Source of the DNA: CAYWPG01 sp964460035 | GTDB taxonomy: Bacteria; Pseudomonadota; Gammaproteobacteria; Nitrococcales; AK92 | Reading direction: 5' to 3' | DNA length: 64,000 bases | Assembly: GCA_964460035.1 (NCBI GenBank) | Contig: CAYWPG010000016.1 | Coordinates: 1 to 64,000 of the forward strand | Notes under the pieces: generated by a model | Databases searched by the model: none | Seen by the model: only the letters and a program-made list of their open reading frames with translations | Told to the model about the DNA's origin: nothing | Made by a program: the position numbers and the translations under genes | In this document: piece after piece, positions 33,691-42,692 of the stretch | How positions within the stretch are numbered: position 1 is the stretch's first letter | How the letters are laid out: every line of letters starts with the position of its first letter

Positions 33691-34704
33691 ATGAGAACAT
33701 TACCACCTCTAAATGGGATCAGAGCCTTCGAGGCCGCTGCGCGCCATCAAAGTTTCAGCCGCGCGGGAGAAGAGCTGTTTGTAACGGCCGCCGCTGTAAG
33801 CCAGCAAGTCAAGTCGCTGGAGCAATGGCTGGGAGTGCAGCTGTTTCAGAGACTGCCACGGGGTCTGGCGTTGACGGCGGCCGGGGCCGCCTACCTGCCC
33901 AAGCTCACAGACATTCTGGATCGACTTGCGCAGGCAACGGCCGAGGTCAAGGGGCAGAGCGATCAGGGGCATATTCTGACGGTCAGCGCCACACCGGGCT
34001 TCGCCGCAATGTGGCTGGGGCCACGTGTCTGGAGCTTTGCTACCCAGCATCCAGAGCTGGATGTGCGCATTGCTACGTCTGCTCGGCCGCCGGATTTCGA
34101 GCGCGGTAACCTCGATCTGGCTATTCGCTATGGCCGGGGCCATTATCCCGGTTTTACTACCGAGCTGCTGTTGCGCGACGGCATGACGCCGATGTGCTCG
34201 CCGCGCCTGCTCGAAGGCGACGTGCCGTTGAAGACGCCCCAGGATCTGCGCTACCACACGCTGTTGCATACCGATACGGCGGTGCTCGCCGGCTTTCAGT
34301 GCAGTTGGCAGGACTGGTTCGAAGCGGCCGGTATACGGGATATGGACAGCAACCGCGGGCTGCATTTCAGCGAGTATCATCTGGTGGTGCAGGAGACCAT
34401 CGCGGGCCGCGGTGTGGCATTGGGACATATCGCTCTTATGGGCGAGGAGCTCAAGGCCGGGCGCTTGGTGCGGCCGTTCGATGTGGTTCTCTACAGCGGG
34501 GGCGATTACTACGTGGTCTATCCGCCCGGGTCGGAAACGGTGCCCAAAGTGGCGGCATTCAGAAGCTGGTTGCAGGAGCAGGTAGCAGAGTATTACCTCA
34601 CTCAGGACCCGCTGCTGGATAGCCGGGTGGTACTGCCCAAGCCGCGAAACAGGGCGCGCCACGTCGGCCGTAGCACTGCCTCGAGCATCTATCCGTTGCC
34701 GTAA
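33691..34704 (+). CDS. LysR-family transcriptional regulator (GcvA-like)
   Basis: A 337-residue regulator. The N-terminal winged helix is canonical for the GcvA group: LPPLNGIRAFEAAARHQSFS and FVTAAAVSQQVKSLEQWLG. The effector-binding domain follows from about residue 95. The ATG gives the standard N-terminus although the ribosome site (AAGG) is very close. About 25 C-terminal residues (RNRARHVGRSTASSIYPLP) go beyond the family. The target is not evident, since neither neighbour is divergent; the patatin gene is upstream in the same direction. Confidence 0.92.
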   Translation: MRTLPPLNGIRAFEAAARHQSFSRAGEELFVTAAAVSQQVKSLEQWLGVQLFQRLPRGLALTAAGAAYLPKLTDILDRLAQATAEVKGQSDQGHILTVSATPGFAAMWLGPRVWSFATQHPELDVRIATSARPPDFERGNLDLAIRYGRGHYPGFTTELLLRDGMTPMCSPRLLEGDVPLKTPQDLRYHTLLHTDTAVLAGFQCSWQDWFEAAGIRDMDSNRGLHFSEYHLVVQETIAGRGVALGHIALMGEELKAGRLVRPFDVVLYSGGDYYVVYPPGSETVPKVAAFRSWLQEQVAEYYLTQDPLLDSRVVLPKPRNRARHVGRSTASSIYPLP

Positions 34705-35425
34705 GGCATTGCATCGGTAGTCTGTCGCGCAAGCGCGGGCTTGTGCGCGATGCGAGCGCACAAGCCGCAAGCCGATCTGCCGCCTGGGCAAGGCGGCAGC
34801 AAAGAATAAAGGCCCTTCCGCAGCCGGTGGGGGTTCTGGGGTGTGTGCTGCGGAAGGGAAGGGGCTAACCTGCCGATTCCATGGTGGGCGCGGTCCGTCC
34901 GAAAAACCGCCACCTCATCCATAGCCCCAGTCTATGCCACCCGTCCCTTCCGGAAAATAATGCTTTCGAACGAGAGCGCTAGTAGTGCAGCGGTAGTCGT
35001 CCCGATTGAAAGACGCCGCGGCGGACCCATCCAGACTAAAGAAGCGCTGGAATATTCGACGCTTCCCGCGTGGGACAAGGAAGTCCCGGCGCTGCGACGA
35101 TGCTAAGCGTTGCAGCGCCGACTGGGGTTATGCCGGTCGCGGCGAGCTGGGCAAAACCAAGGAAGGCTTTGTTCAGGGCTTCATCGAGTCTGCTTCGTGT
35201 CGGGTTCCGCCGTATCTCACGGGGTTGATTTAGAGATGTGGCGGGGAGGTCTGGGTGTGTCTGGCAAGGCTTCGCTTCTGCTTGGAGCAGTAATGGAATG
35301 GCCCGTGTCATCCGCCTTGCCTGCTACGGCGGCGGGTTCGGACTTTGCTGGAACGAACCGGCGGCATAACCCGTGCAGGTTGCGCTCCCGTCGCGACAGA
35401 CTCTCCATACGCATAGGGAGAGATC
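34705..35425. other. 721-base non-coding region rich in stem-loops
   Basis: Frames here are short and unlike any family. Hairpins with perfect stems: GCTTGTGCGC/GCGCACAAGC (34739-34765), TGCCGCC/GGCGGCA (34778-34798), CCCTTCCGCAG/CTGCGGAAGGG (34813-34858), GAAGCG/CGCTTC (35041-35065), GGGAC/GTCCC (35072-35087) and GGCGCTGC/GCAGCGCC (35088-35119); a near-palindrome GCTTTCG-AA-CGAGAGC is at 34962-34977. The first two may terminate lysR; the remainder is unexplained. Confidence 0.55.
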
Positions 35426-35839
35426 ATGAAAAGACCTGATGAGATCGAGTACTACCGCGGCTTCAATCCGGTGCTGCTGCTGTTCGCCCCCGAACGTTCG
35501 CACCCTGCCTATGTAGCGGCCCGCGAGCAGCTGAGGCAAGTGCAGGATGAGCTGAATGCTTGGGAGCTGCAGATTTTTACGGTGTTCAGCAGTGGGCAGG
35601 TGTTTCATGGCAGTGAAAGGCTGCCCAAAGCCGATGTCGCAGCGTTTCGTCGCGACTTCGGCGCGCACCGCGAACAGTTCACCGCAGTACTGTTGGACGT
35701 CAACGGTAATGAGCAGCTGCGCCAGCATCGCGAGTTCGATCTCAGGGAGATTTTCGATCAGCTGCGATTGCTCAGAGCGGTCGCTTCCATCCCTGTGCAA
35801 CAGCCTAGGCAAGCGTCCGCGCGGCGCGCCCGGCGCTGA
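35426..35839 (+). CDS. DUF4174-like thioredoxin-fold protein
   Basis: A 137-residue protein resembling DUF4174 domains: NPVLLLFAPERSHPAYVAAREQL, a central helix, and a strand AVLLDVNGNEQLRQHREFDLRE followed by IFDQLRLL, which is the typical thioredoxin-like arrangement. No CxxC motif and no signal peptide, although many relatives are exported. GGGAGAG precedes the ATG. Function unknown. It converges on glcB and shares its terminator. Confidence 0.65.
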   Translation: MKRPDEIEYYRGFNPVLLLFAPERSHPAYVAAREQLRQVQDELNAWELQIFTVFSSGQVFHGSERLPKADVAAFRRDFGAHREQFTAVLLDVNGNEQLRQHREFDLREIFDQLRLLRAVASIPVQQPRQASARRARR

Positions 35840-35873
35840 AGGCGTGGCGGCAACTGTGTAACGTGTAGAAAGC

Positions 35874-35900
35874 AAGAGCCCGGCCTCGGGCCGGGCTCTT
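35874..35900. terminator. Bidirectional terminator between the DUF4174-like gene and glcB
   Basis: Perfect 12-bp stem AAGAGCCCGGCC/GGCCGGGCTCTT with a TCG loop; minus-strand reading continues GCTTTCT. Confidence 0.8.
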
Positions 35901-35922
35901 GGAGGGTGCGCCTACAGCTTGA

Positions 35923-38097
35923 TCAGGCCAAGCCCAGCTTGCGCTTGAGCTCTTGACGGCGAGCGTGCAGGACCGGCTCGGTGTAGCCATTCGGCTGCTC
36001 CCGGCCCTTGAATATCAGGTCGCACGCGGCTTGGAAGGCAACGCTGTCTTCGAAGTTCGGGGCCATGGGCCGGTACAGCGGATCGCCCTGGTTCTGCCTA
36101 TCGACCACGGCGGCCATGCGCTTGAGGGTCTCCATGACCTGGGCTTCGTTGGTGATGCCGTGGTACAGCCAGTTAGCGATGTGCTGGCTGGAAATGCGCA
36201 GCGTTGCCCGGTCTTCCATCAGGCCGACGTCGTGGATGTCGGGCACCTTGGAACAGCCAACGCCTTGATCGATCCAGCGCACCACATAGCCGAGGATGCC
36301 TTGGGCGTTGTTATCCAGCTCTTCCTGGATTTCCTCGGGAGACGGCCGCTGGTCGCCCAGCAAAGGCAGGGTGAGGATATCGTCCAGGCTCGCGCGCTCG
36401 CGCTTGGCGATCTCTTCCTGACGCTCGAACACATTGACCTGATGGTAGTGCAGAGCGTGCAGCGTAGCGGCCGTGGGCGACGGCACCCAAGCGCAGTTGG
36501 CACCGGCCATGGGGTGCGCATGCTTGGTTTCCATCATCTGCTTCATCTCATCCGGCTTGGCCCACATGCCCTTGCCGATCTGGGCACGGCCCTTGAAGCC
36601 GGCACGCAGCCCGATGTCCACGTTCCAGTTCTCGTAGGCCTGGATCCAGGGCTGGCTCTTCATATCCTCCTTGCGGACCATGGGCCCTGCTTCCATGGAG
36701 GTGTGAATCTCGTCGCCGGTGCGGTCCAGGAAGCCGGTGTTGATGAAGATGACGCGCTCGCGGGCCACGCGGATGCATTCCTTGAGGTTGACCGTGGTGC
36801 GGCGCTCTTCGTCCATGATGCCGATCTTGAGCGTGTTGCGCGCAAGGCCCAGCGCATCTTCGACGCGCGAGAACAGCTCGCAGGCGAAAGCGACTTCCTC
36901 CGGACCGTGCATCTTGGGCTTGACGATGTAGATGCTGCCCGTCTTGCTGTTGCGCAGCTCGCCTTCGCCCTTCTTCAGGTCGTGCATGGCGATCAGCACC
37001 GTGACCATGGCGTCGAGTATGCCCTCGGGGATCTCTTCGCCGTTGACCAGCACAGCCGGGTTGGTCATCAGGTGGCCGACGTTGCGTACCAGCATCAGAC
37101 TACGGCCAGGCAGGGTGAAGGTGCCGCCGTTTGGCGCGTTGAACTCGCGGTCGCCGTTCAAAGCGCGCCGCATCATGCGGCCGTCCTTCTCGAAGCTGGC
37201 TTCCAGGTTGCCCTTCATCAGCCCGAGCCAGTTGCGGTAGACCAGCGTCTTGTCTTCGGCATCGACGGCAGCGACGGAGTCTTCGCAGTCCTGGATGGTG
37301 GTGACGGCCGCTTCGAGCACCACGTCCTTCACACCGGCCGGGTGCTCCTGACCGATCGGGGAGTTCCTGTCGATCTGAATTTCGAAGTGCAGACCGTTGT
37401 TGCGCAGTAGCACGCCGCTGGGCGTTTCCGGAGAACCGGTGTAACCGACGAACTTGGCTGGGTCTTTCAAGCCCGTCTCGGTATCGCCCAGGCTGACGAC
37501 CAGCTTGCCGTCGCGAACGGCATAGCCCGTGGCCTCGCTGTGGGAGCCACTGGCCAGCGGCGCCGCTTGATCGAGAAAACGTGCAGCCTCGGCAACCACC
37601 AGGGCGCCGCGCTCGGGGTTGTAGCCGGGGCCTTTGGGAGCCTTCGACTCGGGGATCACGTCCGTGCCATAGAGCGCATCGTACAGGCTACCCCAGCGCG
37701 CGTTGGCGGCGTTGAGGGCAAAGCGTGCGTTCATGACCGGCACGACCAGCTGCGGTCCGGCGATGGTGGCGATTTCCGGATCCACGTTCTCGGTGGTGAT
37801 CTGGAAGTCCTCGCCCTCTGGGAGCAGATAACCGATATCGATAAGGAACTGTTTGTAGGCAGCGGCGTCGTGGGGCTGGCCCTTGCGCTCCCGGTGCCAA
37901 GCGTCGATCTTGGCCTGCAGTTCCTCGCGCTTTTTCAACAGCGCCTTGTTCTTGGGGGCTAGGTCTTTGACGATTTGCTCCAGCGAAGCCCAGAACGCTT
38001 CGGGCGATACGCCGGTGCCGGGCGCCGCTTCGTTGGCGATCAAGTCATACAGGTTCTTCGCAACCGCAAGGTCACCCACCTGAACACGTTCTGTCAT
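35923..38097 (-). CDS. glcB: Malate synthase G
   Basis: Condenses glyoxylate and acetyl-CoA to malate, completing glycolate or acetate assimilation. The 724-residue length is that of the monomeric G isoform (the A isoform has about 530). Typical segments include MTERVQVGDLAVAKNLYDLI, ARWGSLYDALYGTD, MHGPEEVAFACELFSRVE and GANCAWVPSPTAATLHALHYH. The ATG chosen has AGGCAGG upstream; an in-frame GTG 18 bases earlier is less likely. No isocitrate lyase or glycolate oxidase genes are in the window. Confidence 0.97.
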   Translation of the reverse strand: MTERVQVGDLAVAKNLYDLIANEAAPGTGVSPEAFWASLEQIVKDLAPKNKALLKKREELQAKIDAWHRERKGQPHDAAAYKQFLIDIGYLLPEGEDFQITTENVDPEIATIAGPQLVVPVMNARFALNAANARWGSLYDALYGTDVIPESKAPKGPGYNPERGALVVAEAARFLDQAAPLASGSHSEATGYAVRDGKLVVSLGDTETGLKDPAKFVGYTGSPETPSGVLLRNNGLHFEIQIDRNSPIGQEHPAGVKDVVLEAAVTTIQDCEDSVAAVDAEDKTLVYRNWLGLMKGNLEASFEKDGRMMRRALNGDREFNAPNGGTFTLPGRSLMLVRNVGHLMTNPAVLVNGEEIPEGILDAMVTVLIAMHDLKKGEGELRNSKTGSIYIVKPKMHGPEEVAFACELFSRVEDALGLARNTLKIGIMDEERRTTVNLKECIRVARERVIFINTGFLDRTGDEIHTSMEAGPMVRKEDMKSQPWIQAYENWNVDIGLRAGFKGRAQIGKGMWAKPDEMKQMMETKHAHPMAGANCAWVPSPTAATLHALHYHQVNVFERQEEIAKRERASLDDILTLPLLGDQRPSPEEIQEELDNNAQGILGYVVRWIDQGVGCSKVPDIHDVGLMEDRATLRISSQHIANWLYHGITNEAQVMETLKRMAAVVDRQNQGDPLYRPMAPNFEDSVAFQAACDLIFKGREQPNGYTEPVLHARRQELKRKLGLA

Positions 38098-38319
38098 GCT
38101 GCCTGCCTCTCTCACTGATAGTGTGCTAGTCCTTAGCGGACGGAGAAATGCCGCCTGTCGCCTGGGCGGCGAAAAGCAGCCATGTTAACCGAATCCGCGC
38201 GTTCGATCATACACTTCGGATTGGGGCTCTGAGCGCGATCGAAAGAGCGGAGTCGGGTATCGTTTTGTAGACGCGCACACGGTAAGCTGCGCGGCCATTG
38301 TCTTTACTGGGAGAGCGGA

Positions 38320-38553
38320 ATGGATGCGCAGTGGGCGGCGGTCGCGCTGCAGGATGTTATTACCGAGCTTACGGAGCTGATCGACGAGGTTGAGGGCGAT
38401 CCGGAGCATTATCTGGAGGTGCTTGCCGAGCGGATGCCGGCGGTGTACGCCAAGCTCAATTTTGCGTGGAATACGCGCAGAACCGGGCCGGGGGCAATCG
38501 ACACCACCGACCACGACGCGCTGGTCGGCTGGCCGCAGGATTTGGAATTGTAA
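38320..38553 (+). CDS. Small conserved hypothetical protein
   Basis: A 77-residue acidic protein (MDAQWAAVALQDVITELTEL...) rich in helix-forming residues, with no signal peptide or membrane segment. GGGAGAG lies just before the ATG and codon use matches its neighbours, so I believe it is expressed, but I do not recognise a family with certainty. It lies divergent from glcB and 129 bases upstream of rlmJ in the same direction. Confidence 0.55.
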   Translation: MDAQWAAVALQDVITELTELIDEVEGDPEHYLEVLAERMPAVYAKLNFAWNTRRTGPGAIDTTDHDALVGWPQDLEL

Positions 38554-38682
38554 AAGGGCTCCGGAGCCTGTTCGTATTTGTTTAATGCTTGCAGCGGTAC
38601 GAACCGCCGCCCACACGCCTGTTGGCTGGTGCGTCCGGCGGACGTATACGCTGCGCTTTTCAACGGACCTTTGGCGGCGTCG

Positions 38683-39519
38683 ATGAATTACCGTCACGTA
38701 TACCACGCCGGCAACTTCGCCGATGTGATCAAGCACGTTATCCTGGTCGCGCTGCTCGAACGGCTCGGTCAAAAGGACAAGGGCTTCTGCTACATGGACA
38801 CGCATGCCGGTGTGGGCGTGTATGACTTGTTCTCGGAGTCGGCGCAGAAAACCGCCGAGTATCTGAGTGGAGTGGGCCGCTTGCTGGAGGCCGCTGATCT
38901 TGGCGGGCCGGTTGCGCGTTATCTGGAGTTGGTGCGGAGCCTGAACGAGGGCAGCGAACTGCGGCAGTATCCGGGCTCGCCAGAACTGGCGCGGCTGCTG
39001 TTGCGGCCCCAGGACCGTGCCGCGCTGTTCGAGTTGCATCCGGCAGATGCGGCAGCACTGAAGCAACGCTATAGGCGCTCGCACCAGATCGCGGTGCACG
39101 CGGCCGACGGTTATCGCGCCGTACGGTCGCTGCTGCCGCCGCCGCTGGGACGCGGCCTGATGCTCGTGGATCCTCCATTCGAGCGGGACGGCGAGTTCGA
39201 GCGTATGCTGGATCTGCTGCTAGCGGCTCATAAGGTGTGGCGCGGCGGCGTTCTCGCTTTTTGGTATCCGCTCAAGGACGATGCGGCCACGCAGGGCTTT
39301 CACCGCCGGTTGATCGGCAGCGGAGTGCGCAAGATCCTGCGGGTGGAAGTCGAGGTGCGGCCGCGCACGGCACCGCCGGTGCTGTATGGAAGCGGCATGG
39401 CGATCGTCAATCCGCCGTGGGATCTCGCGGCGCAGCTGCATCAAGTACTGCCGCCGCTTGCCGCGGTGCTTGCCAACGGAGCAGGGCGGGCACGGGTCGA
39501 TTATCTGGTACCGGAGTAG
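38683..39519 (+). CDS. rlmJ: 23S rRNA (adenine-2030-N6)-methyltransferase
   Basis: SAM-dependent enzyme that methylates A2030 of 23S rRNA. The 278-residue protein starts with the diagnostic MNYRHVYHAGNFADVIKHV, has YMDTHAGVGVYDL as SAM loop and the catalytic VDPPFE motif. The ATG is fixed by this conserved N-terminus; upstream frame sequence is unrelated. Followed closely by a truncated haemoglobin gene. Confidence 0.96.
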   Translation: MNYRHVYHAGNFADVIKHVILVALLERLGQKDKGFCYMDTHAGVGVYDLFSESAQKTAEYLSGVGRLLEAADLGGPVARYLELVRSLNEGSELRQYPGSPELARLLLRPQDRAALFELHPADAAALKQRYRRSHQIAVHAADGYRAVRSLLPPPLGRGLMLVDPPFERDGEFERMLDLLLAAHKVWRGGVLAFWYPLKDDAATQGFHRRLIGSGVRKILRVEVEVRPRTAPPVLYGSGMAIVNPPWDLAAQLHQVLPPLAAVLANGAGRARVDYLVPE

Positions 39520-39547
39520 GCCCACGTAATTGGGAGAGGACAGCGTA

Positions 39548-39994
39548 ATGGGAGCTCATCGCACTTCTCGAAGCTCGCGCGAGGACTTGCGCGAGCTGCA
39601 CGAGGCGATCGGCCACGAACGGGTCGCCGCTATCGTGGACGATTTCTATGAGCGCGTGCAGCGTCACCCAACGCTGGCTCAGCCATTCGCGCGAGTTAAA
39701 GACTGGCCCGAGCACAAAGCACGGGTGACGCATTTCTGGTGGCTTACCCTGGGCGGCAAGAGATATCGGGAAGACCGCCATCGGATCGGGCCGGTGCATA
39801 TGGAAGTGGGGGTAAGCGAAGCGCAGATGCTGGCGTGGCTGAGGCTGTTCCGGGAAACGCTGGCAAGCCATTTGGAGCCTGAGCTGGCGGTGGCCTGGTA
39901 TCGGCGCGCCCAGACGATGGGACGGTCGCTGCTCATGCTGGCGAGCTTCGATCGCAGCGCGCGCGACTCCGAACTTGGCCGGCCGGCATCCTGA
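39548..39994 (+). CDS. Group III truncated haemoglobin
   Basis: A 148-residue globin with FYERVQRHPTLAQPFARV, HFWWLTLGGKRYRED and a likely proximal histidine in GPVHMEVGVS. Group III globins are small haem proteins of uncertain role (O2, NO or peroxide chemistry). GGGAGAGGA sits seven bases before the ATG. It is 28 bases after rlmJ and converges on the envelope cluster. Confidence 0.85.
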   Translation: MGAHRTSRSSREDLRELHEAIGHERVAAIVDDFYERVQRHPTLAQPFARVKDWPEHKARVTHFWWLTLGGKRYREDRHRIGPVHMEVGVSEAQMLAWLRLFRETLASHLEPELAVAWYRRAQTMGRSLLMLASFDRSARDSELGRPAS

Positions 39995-40006
39995 AACGGC
40001 GCGTTT

Positions 40007-40042
40007 GGGCGGCGGGCGCCGGAAGGGCGCGAAGGGCCGCCC
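40007..40042. terminator. Hairpin between the globin gene and the agmX-like gene
   Basis: GGGCGGC/GCCGCCC stem with a GC-rich inner part (GGGCGCC...GGGCGC). Placed between convergent genes, so probably a shared terminator without U-tract. Confidence 0.45.
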
Positions 40043-40092
40043 GGCGCATCCGTCACGCTGCGACACTGCCGTGCGGCGATAATGAACAGTCC

Positions 40093-41043
40093 CTAGGACG
40101 GGAAGAAGTCGATGGGATAGTTGATGCTGATCGTCTCCACGTCCTTGGCGCCGAAGTGGAGCTGACGTATCCGCGCCAATAGCCGTCGCTCCAGCTCCTC
40201 GTTCTTGAGTTCGCTGGAAACCACCTGCGCGGCAGTGACCTCGCCGGAAGGCGCAATGGTCAGGCGTACGACGACTTGGCCTCGCAGCGTAGGATCCTGC
40301 CGCAGCGCGCGGTTATAGAGTGCGTAGATGGAGCTCTTGTCGCGATCGAAAACGAGCTGTATCTCCTCGTCGGTGCGTGTGCTGCGGTGATCGCGCCGGC
40401 TGCCGCTGCCGCCTTCGCCTCCGCCTCCGCCGCCGACTGGGCTGACCACACGCTCGGTACCGCGCCCGGCCAACGTTATGCCTCCGGTATCGCGGCTGAT
40501 CTCGGAGCTGTCTATGCCGCCGCTGCCGGTCTGCGCGTCGGCCGCGGTCAGGCGTTCTTCTCGATTCCGGGAGGCTGCGCCGTCGCCGCTTTGCTCGCGT
40601 TCCTGCAGAACAGACGAAGGCCGGTGGGTGCGCAGATCGTTCAGGCGATCGCGCAGAGCCAGTACCCCGGAGCGTTCGGCACGCTCGCGTGCGCTGGGCG
40701 CGGGGGCTGCGGTCGTTGCCTCGCGCGGCGCTTGGGCAGCCGCGGGTGCGCGCTGTTGTGGCTCGGCGTGCTGTTCCGACTCTCCCGCCGGCACAGCCGG
40801 CTCCGGTTCCGTAACGTGCACTTCGGACCGGGGTGCAGGGGGCTCTAGCAACAGGCTCGCGACCGGGCGCGGCCTATCTTCGATCTCCTCCGCTTCCCGC
40901 TGCAGAGTCGGCAGCCAAGGGATGAGCAGACTCAGCAGCAGGAACACGATCAGTACCAGGCGCAGTATGCGCTGAAAGCGCTTATCGTCCTCCGGCAACG
41001 GTGTCCAAGGCAGGACGGAGTCGATAGTCATGACCGCGCTCAC
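40093..41043 (-). CDS. AgmX/PglI C-terminal domain protein, TonB-like
   Basis: A 316-residue trans-periplasmic protein. One membrane helix (about 27-46, LRLVLIVFLLLSLLIPWL) is followed by a Pro/Ala/Glu-rich linker, a Gly-rich stretch and a C-terminal domain (about 225-316: SIYALYNRALRQDPTLRGQV, VVRLTIAPSGEV) of the type named after the Myxococcus gliding protein AgmX (GltJ). It resembles TonB/TolA in layout. Last gene of the cluster; its start overlaps the preceding ExbD gene by four bases, so motor and transducer are co-translated. Confidence 0.88.
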   Translation of the reverse strand: MSAVMTIDSVLPWTPLPEDDKRFQRILRLVLIVFLLLSLLIPWLPTLQREAEEIEDRPRPVASLLLEPPAPRSEVHVTEPEPAVPAGESEQHAEPQQRAPAAAQAPREATTAAPAPSARERAERSGVLALRDRLNDLRTHRPSSVLQEREQSGDGAASRNREERLTAADAQTGSGGIDSSEISRDTGGITLAGRGTERVVSPVGGGGGGEGGSGSRRDHRSTRTDEEIQLVFDRDKSSIYALYNRALRQDPTLRGQVVVRLTIAPSGEVTAAQVVSSELKNEELERRLLARIRQLHFGAKDVETISINYPIDFFPS

Positions 41044-41525
41044 TCACCACCCCCCGTGCTGCGCTGCAGTACGGCCAGAGAGACTTCGCTGAAGCCCGCG
41101 TCGGCACAGGTGGCCATGAGCTTGCGTAGCAGATCGTAGGAGATGTGCCGGTCTCCCATGATGGTGACCTGGTCGCCTGTTCGGCTGTTTCTGCGGGCGT
41201 TGCCCAGGGCTTGGCGTAGCGACCCCAGCACCAGCTCTTCCGTAGCCATGGCCGCGGCTACGCTCTCCACGAGCTGGCCATCCACCAGAATGTCCTCGCG
41301 CGCCACCTTCACCACCACCGCTTCGCGCGGCCGGGTATCGATGATGGACTCGGGCAAGTCCACGTCCTGGCTGAACGGAATTTCCTGCACCTCTACCGAG
41401 TTGACCAGCAGGAAGAAGACCAGGATCGTGAAGATATCCATCAGCGCAACCAGATTGAACCCAGGGCTGCGCTTGGCGCGGTCATGGTGCCTGTCCATAC
41501 GCTGGGCGCGACGCGACATCATCAT
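41040..41525 (-). CDS. ExbD/TolR-family protein with the conserved Asp
   Basis: A 161-residue motor subunit with one membrane helix, GFNLVALMDIFTILVFFLL. Asp30 occupies the position of the proton-carrying aspartate in ExbD, TolR and MotB. The periplasmic part ends QVTIMGDRHISYDLLRKLMAT, the usual ExbD C-terminal pattern. Overlaps its neighbours by four bases on both sides. Confidence 0.92.
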   Translation of the reverse strand: MMMSRRAQRMDRHHDRAKRSPGFNLVALMDIFTILVFFLLVNSVEVQEIPFSQDVDLPESIIDTRPREAVVVKVAREDILVDGQLVESVAAAMATEELVLGSLRQALGNARRNSRTGDQVTIMGDRHISYDLLRKLMATCADAGFSEVSLAVLQRSTGGGE

Positions 41526-42004
41526 GCGCTCGGTTCCTCCTGTGGAGGCGCATCCCCGATGGAGACGCGCGGAAACAGCTCCACGTGGCCGTCTCCGCGC
41601 ACGATGTCCATCACCGAAATCAAACTCTGATACTCGATCTGGCGCTCCAGCAGGATGGTGGCCCTATCGAGCTCGGGCGCTTCCGCCTTGACGCTGTGCA
41701 GCCACTCGCGCAGCCGCTCGAGGTCGTAGCCGGTTTCGCCGTTCTCTATGACTCCCAGCTGCCCGCGGACACGATCGTTGAGCACGATACGATCGCCGCG
41801 CAGCACGACTTCTAGCTGCAGCGCGGGCGCGTCTTCCTGCTGTTCGGCCCGCCCGGGCAGGCTCAGATCGTGTATGGTCACCCGCGAGAAGACGGCCAGA
41901 ATCAACAGGAAGGGCACCAGTACCACCATCAGGTTCATGAAGGCGGTGATACTGAGTTCGGCTACCTGCTGGTACCGTACCCGCCGCCGCCGATGCCGAT
42001 TCAC
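41522..42004 (-). CDS. ExbD/TolR-family protein lacking the conserved Asp
   Basis: A 160-residue paralogue of the next gene. The helix reads ELSITAFMNLMVVLVPFLL; alignment to VTPLVDVM-type motifs puts Asn24 (codon AAC, 41933-41935) where the proton-carrying Asp should be. The periplasmic domain is otherwise intact. It is likely a structural, non-proton-conducting partner of the Asp-bearing subunit, or a subunit tuned to another ion. Overlaps the ExbB-like gene by four bases. Confidence 0.9.
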   Translation of the reverse strand: MNRHRRRRVRYQQVAELSITAFMNLMVVLVPFLLILAVFSRVTIHDLSLPGRAEQQEDAPALQLEVVLRGDRIVLNDRVRGQLGVIENGETGYDLERLREWLHSVKAEAPELDRATILLERQIEYQSLISVMDIVRGDGHVELFPRVSIGDAPPQEEPSA

Positions 42005-42648
42005 GCTGCGCTCTCCTGTTCCGGCCCGGCGATCAGGTTGAGCACCTTGACGGAAGCCATTTCCAGACTGTCGATGAGCTGGGTGCTCTTGGTTTGTAGC
42101 ACGGCGTGGATGAGTAACAGCGGGATACCAACCATCAGGCCGAACGCGGTGGTGTTCATCGCCACCGAAATACTCGCCGAGAGCATGTCGGCGCGCTCGG
42201 CCGGGTTGGCGTTGCTCACGGCGGTAAAGGCATCGATCAGACCGATGATGGTACCGAGCAGCCCGAGCAGGGTGGCGATATTGGCTAGGGTGGCGAGGTA
42301 GTGCGTGCGTTTTTCGACCCGCGGCACTACCTCCATCAGCCCTTCCTCCATGGCCATTTCCACTGCATCGCGCCGCTTAGTCAGTCCCAGCCGCTCCAGC
42401 CCGTAACTGAGAATGCGGCTGATTCCGGCCTTCTGGTTCTCGGCCAGCACGCGGGCCTCATCGAACTTGCCGGCCTGCAGCAGCGGCATTAAACGGTTCC
42501 ATATCTGGCGGTTGCGCGCACGCGCGTAGCTCAGGTAGATCCAACGTTCGATCGCGATCGCTAGGCCCACCGCCAGGACAGCGACGATGGGGTACATGAA
42601 GACGCCGCCCTGCTGAAAGAACAGCACCACGTTGTTGTAGATGTCCAT
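42001..42648 (-). CDS. MotA/TolQ/ExbB-family proton channel protein
   Basis: A 215-residue stator-type motor protein with three membrane helices: MYPIVAVLAVGLAIAIERWIY, YLATLANIATLLGLLGTIIG and NTTAFGLMVGIPLLLIHAVL. Conserved GLLGTIIGLIDAF and TTAFGLMVGIP mark the family. It would form the pentameric channel around the ExbD dimer. The start gives a standard N-terminus; longer frames run back through the upstream small gene. First of four overlapping motor genes. Confidence 0.93.
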   Translation of the reverse strand: MDIYNNVVLFFQQGGVFMYPIVAVLAVGLAIAIERWIYLSYARARNRQIWNRLMPLLQAGKFDEARVLAENQKAGISRILSYGLERLGLTKRRDAVEMAMEEGLMEVVPRVEKRTHYLATLANIATLLGLLGTIIGLIDAFTAVSNANPAERADMLSASISVAMNTTAFGLMVGIPLLLIHAVLQTKSTQLIDSLEMASVKVLNLIAGPEQESAA

Positions 42649-42692
42649 CTCCCTATGTCTCCTTCTCAATCCGCGGTCCCTGCGGAGATCGC

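Noticed and set aside
35953..37410. 485-residue open frame antisense to glcB
   Set aside because: Mirror of a highly conserved malate synthase; no domain pattern of its own.
35923..38097. Complete glyoxylate shunt operon
   Set aside because: Only malate synthase G is present; no isocitrate lyase gene in the window.
40093..42648. Plain TonB-ExbB-ExbD iron uptake operon
   Set aside because: No TonB-dependent receptor; the two ExbD genes, the AgmX-type C-terminus and linked TPR/OMP genes fit a Glt/Agl-like machine better.
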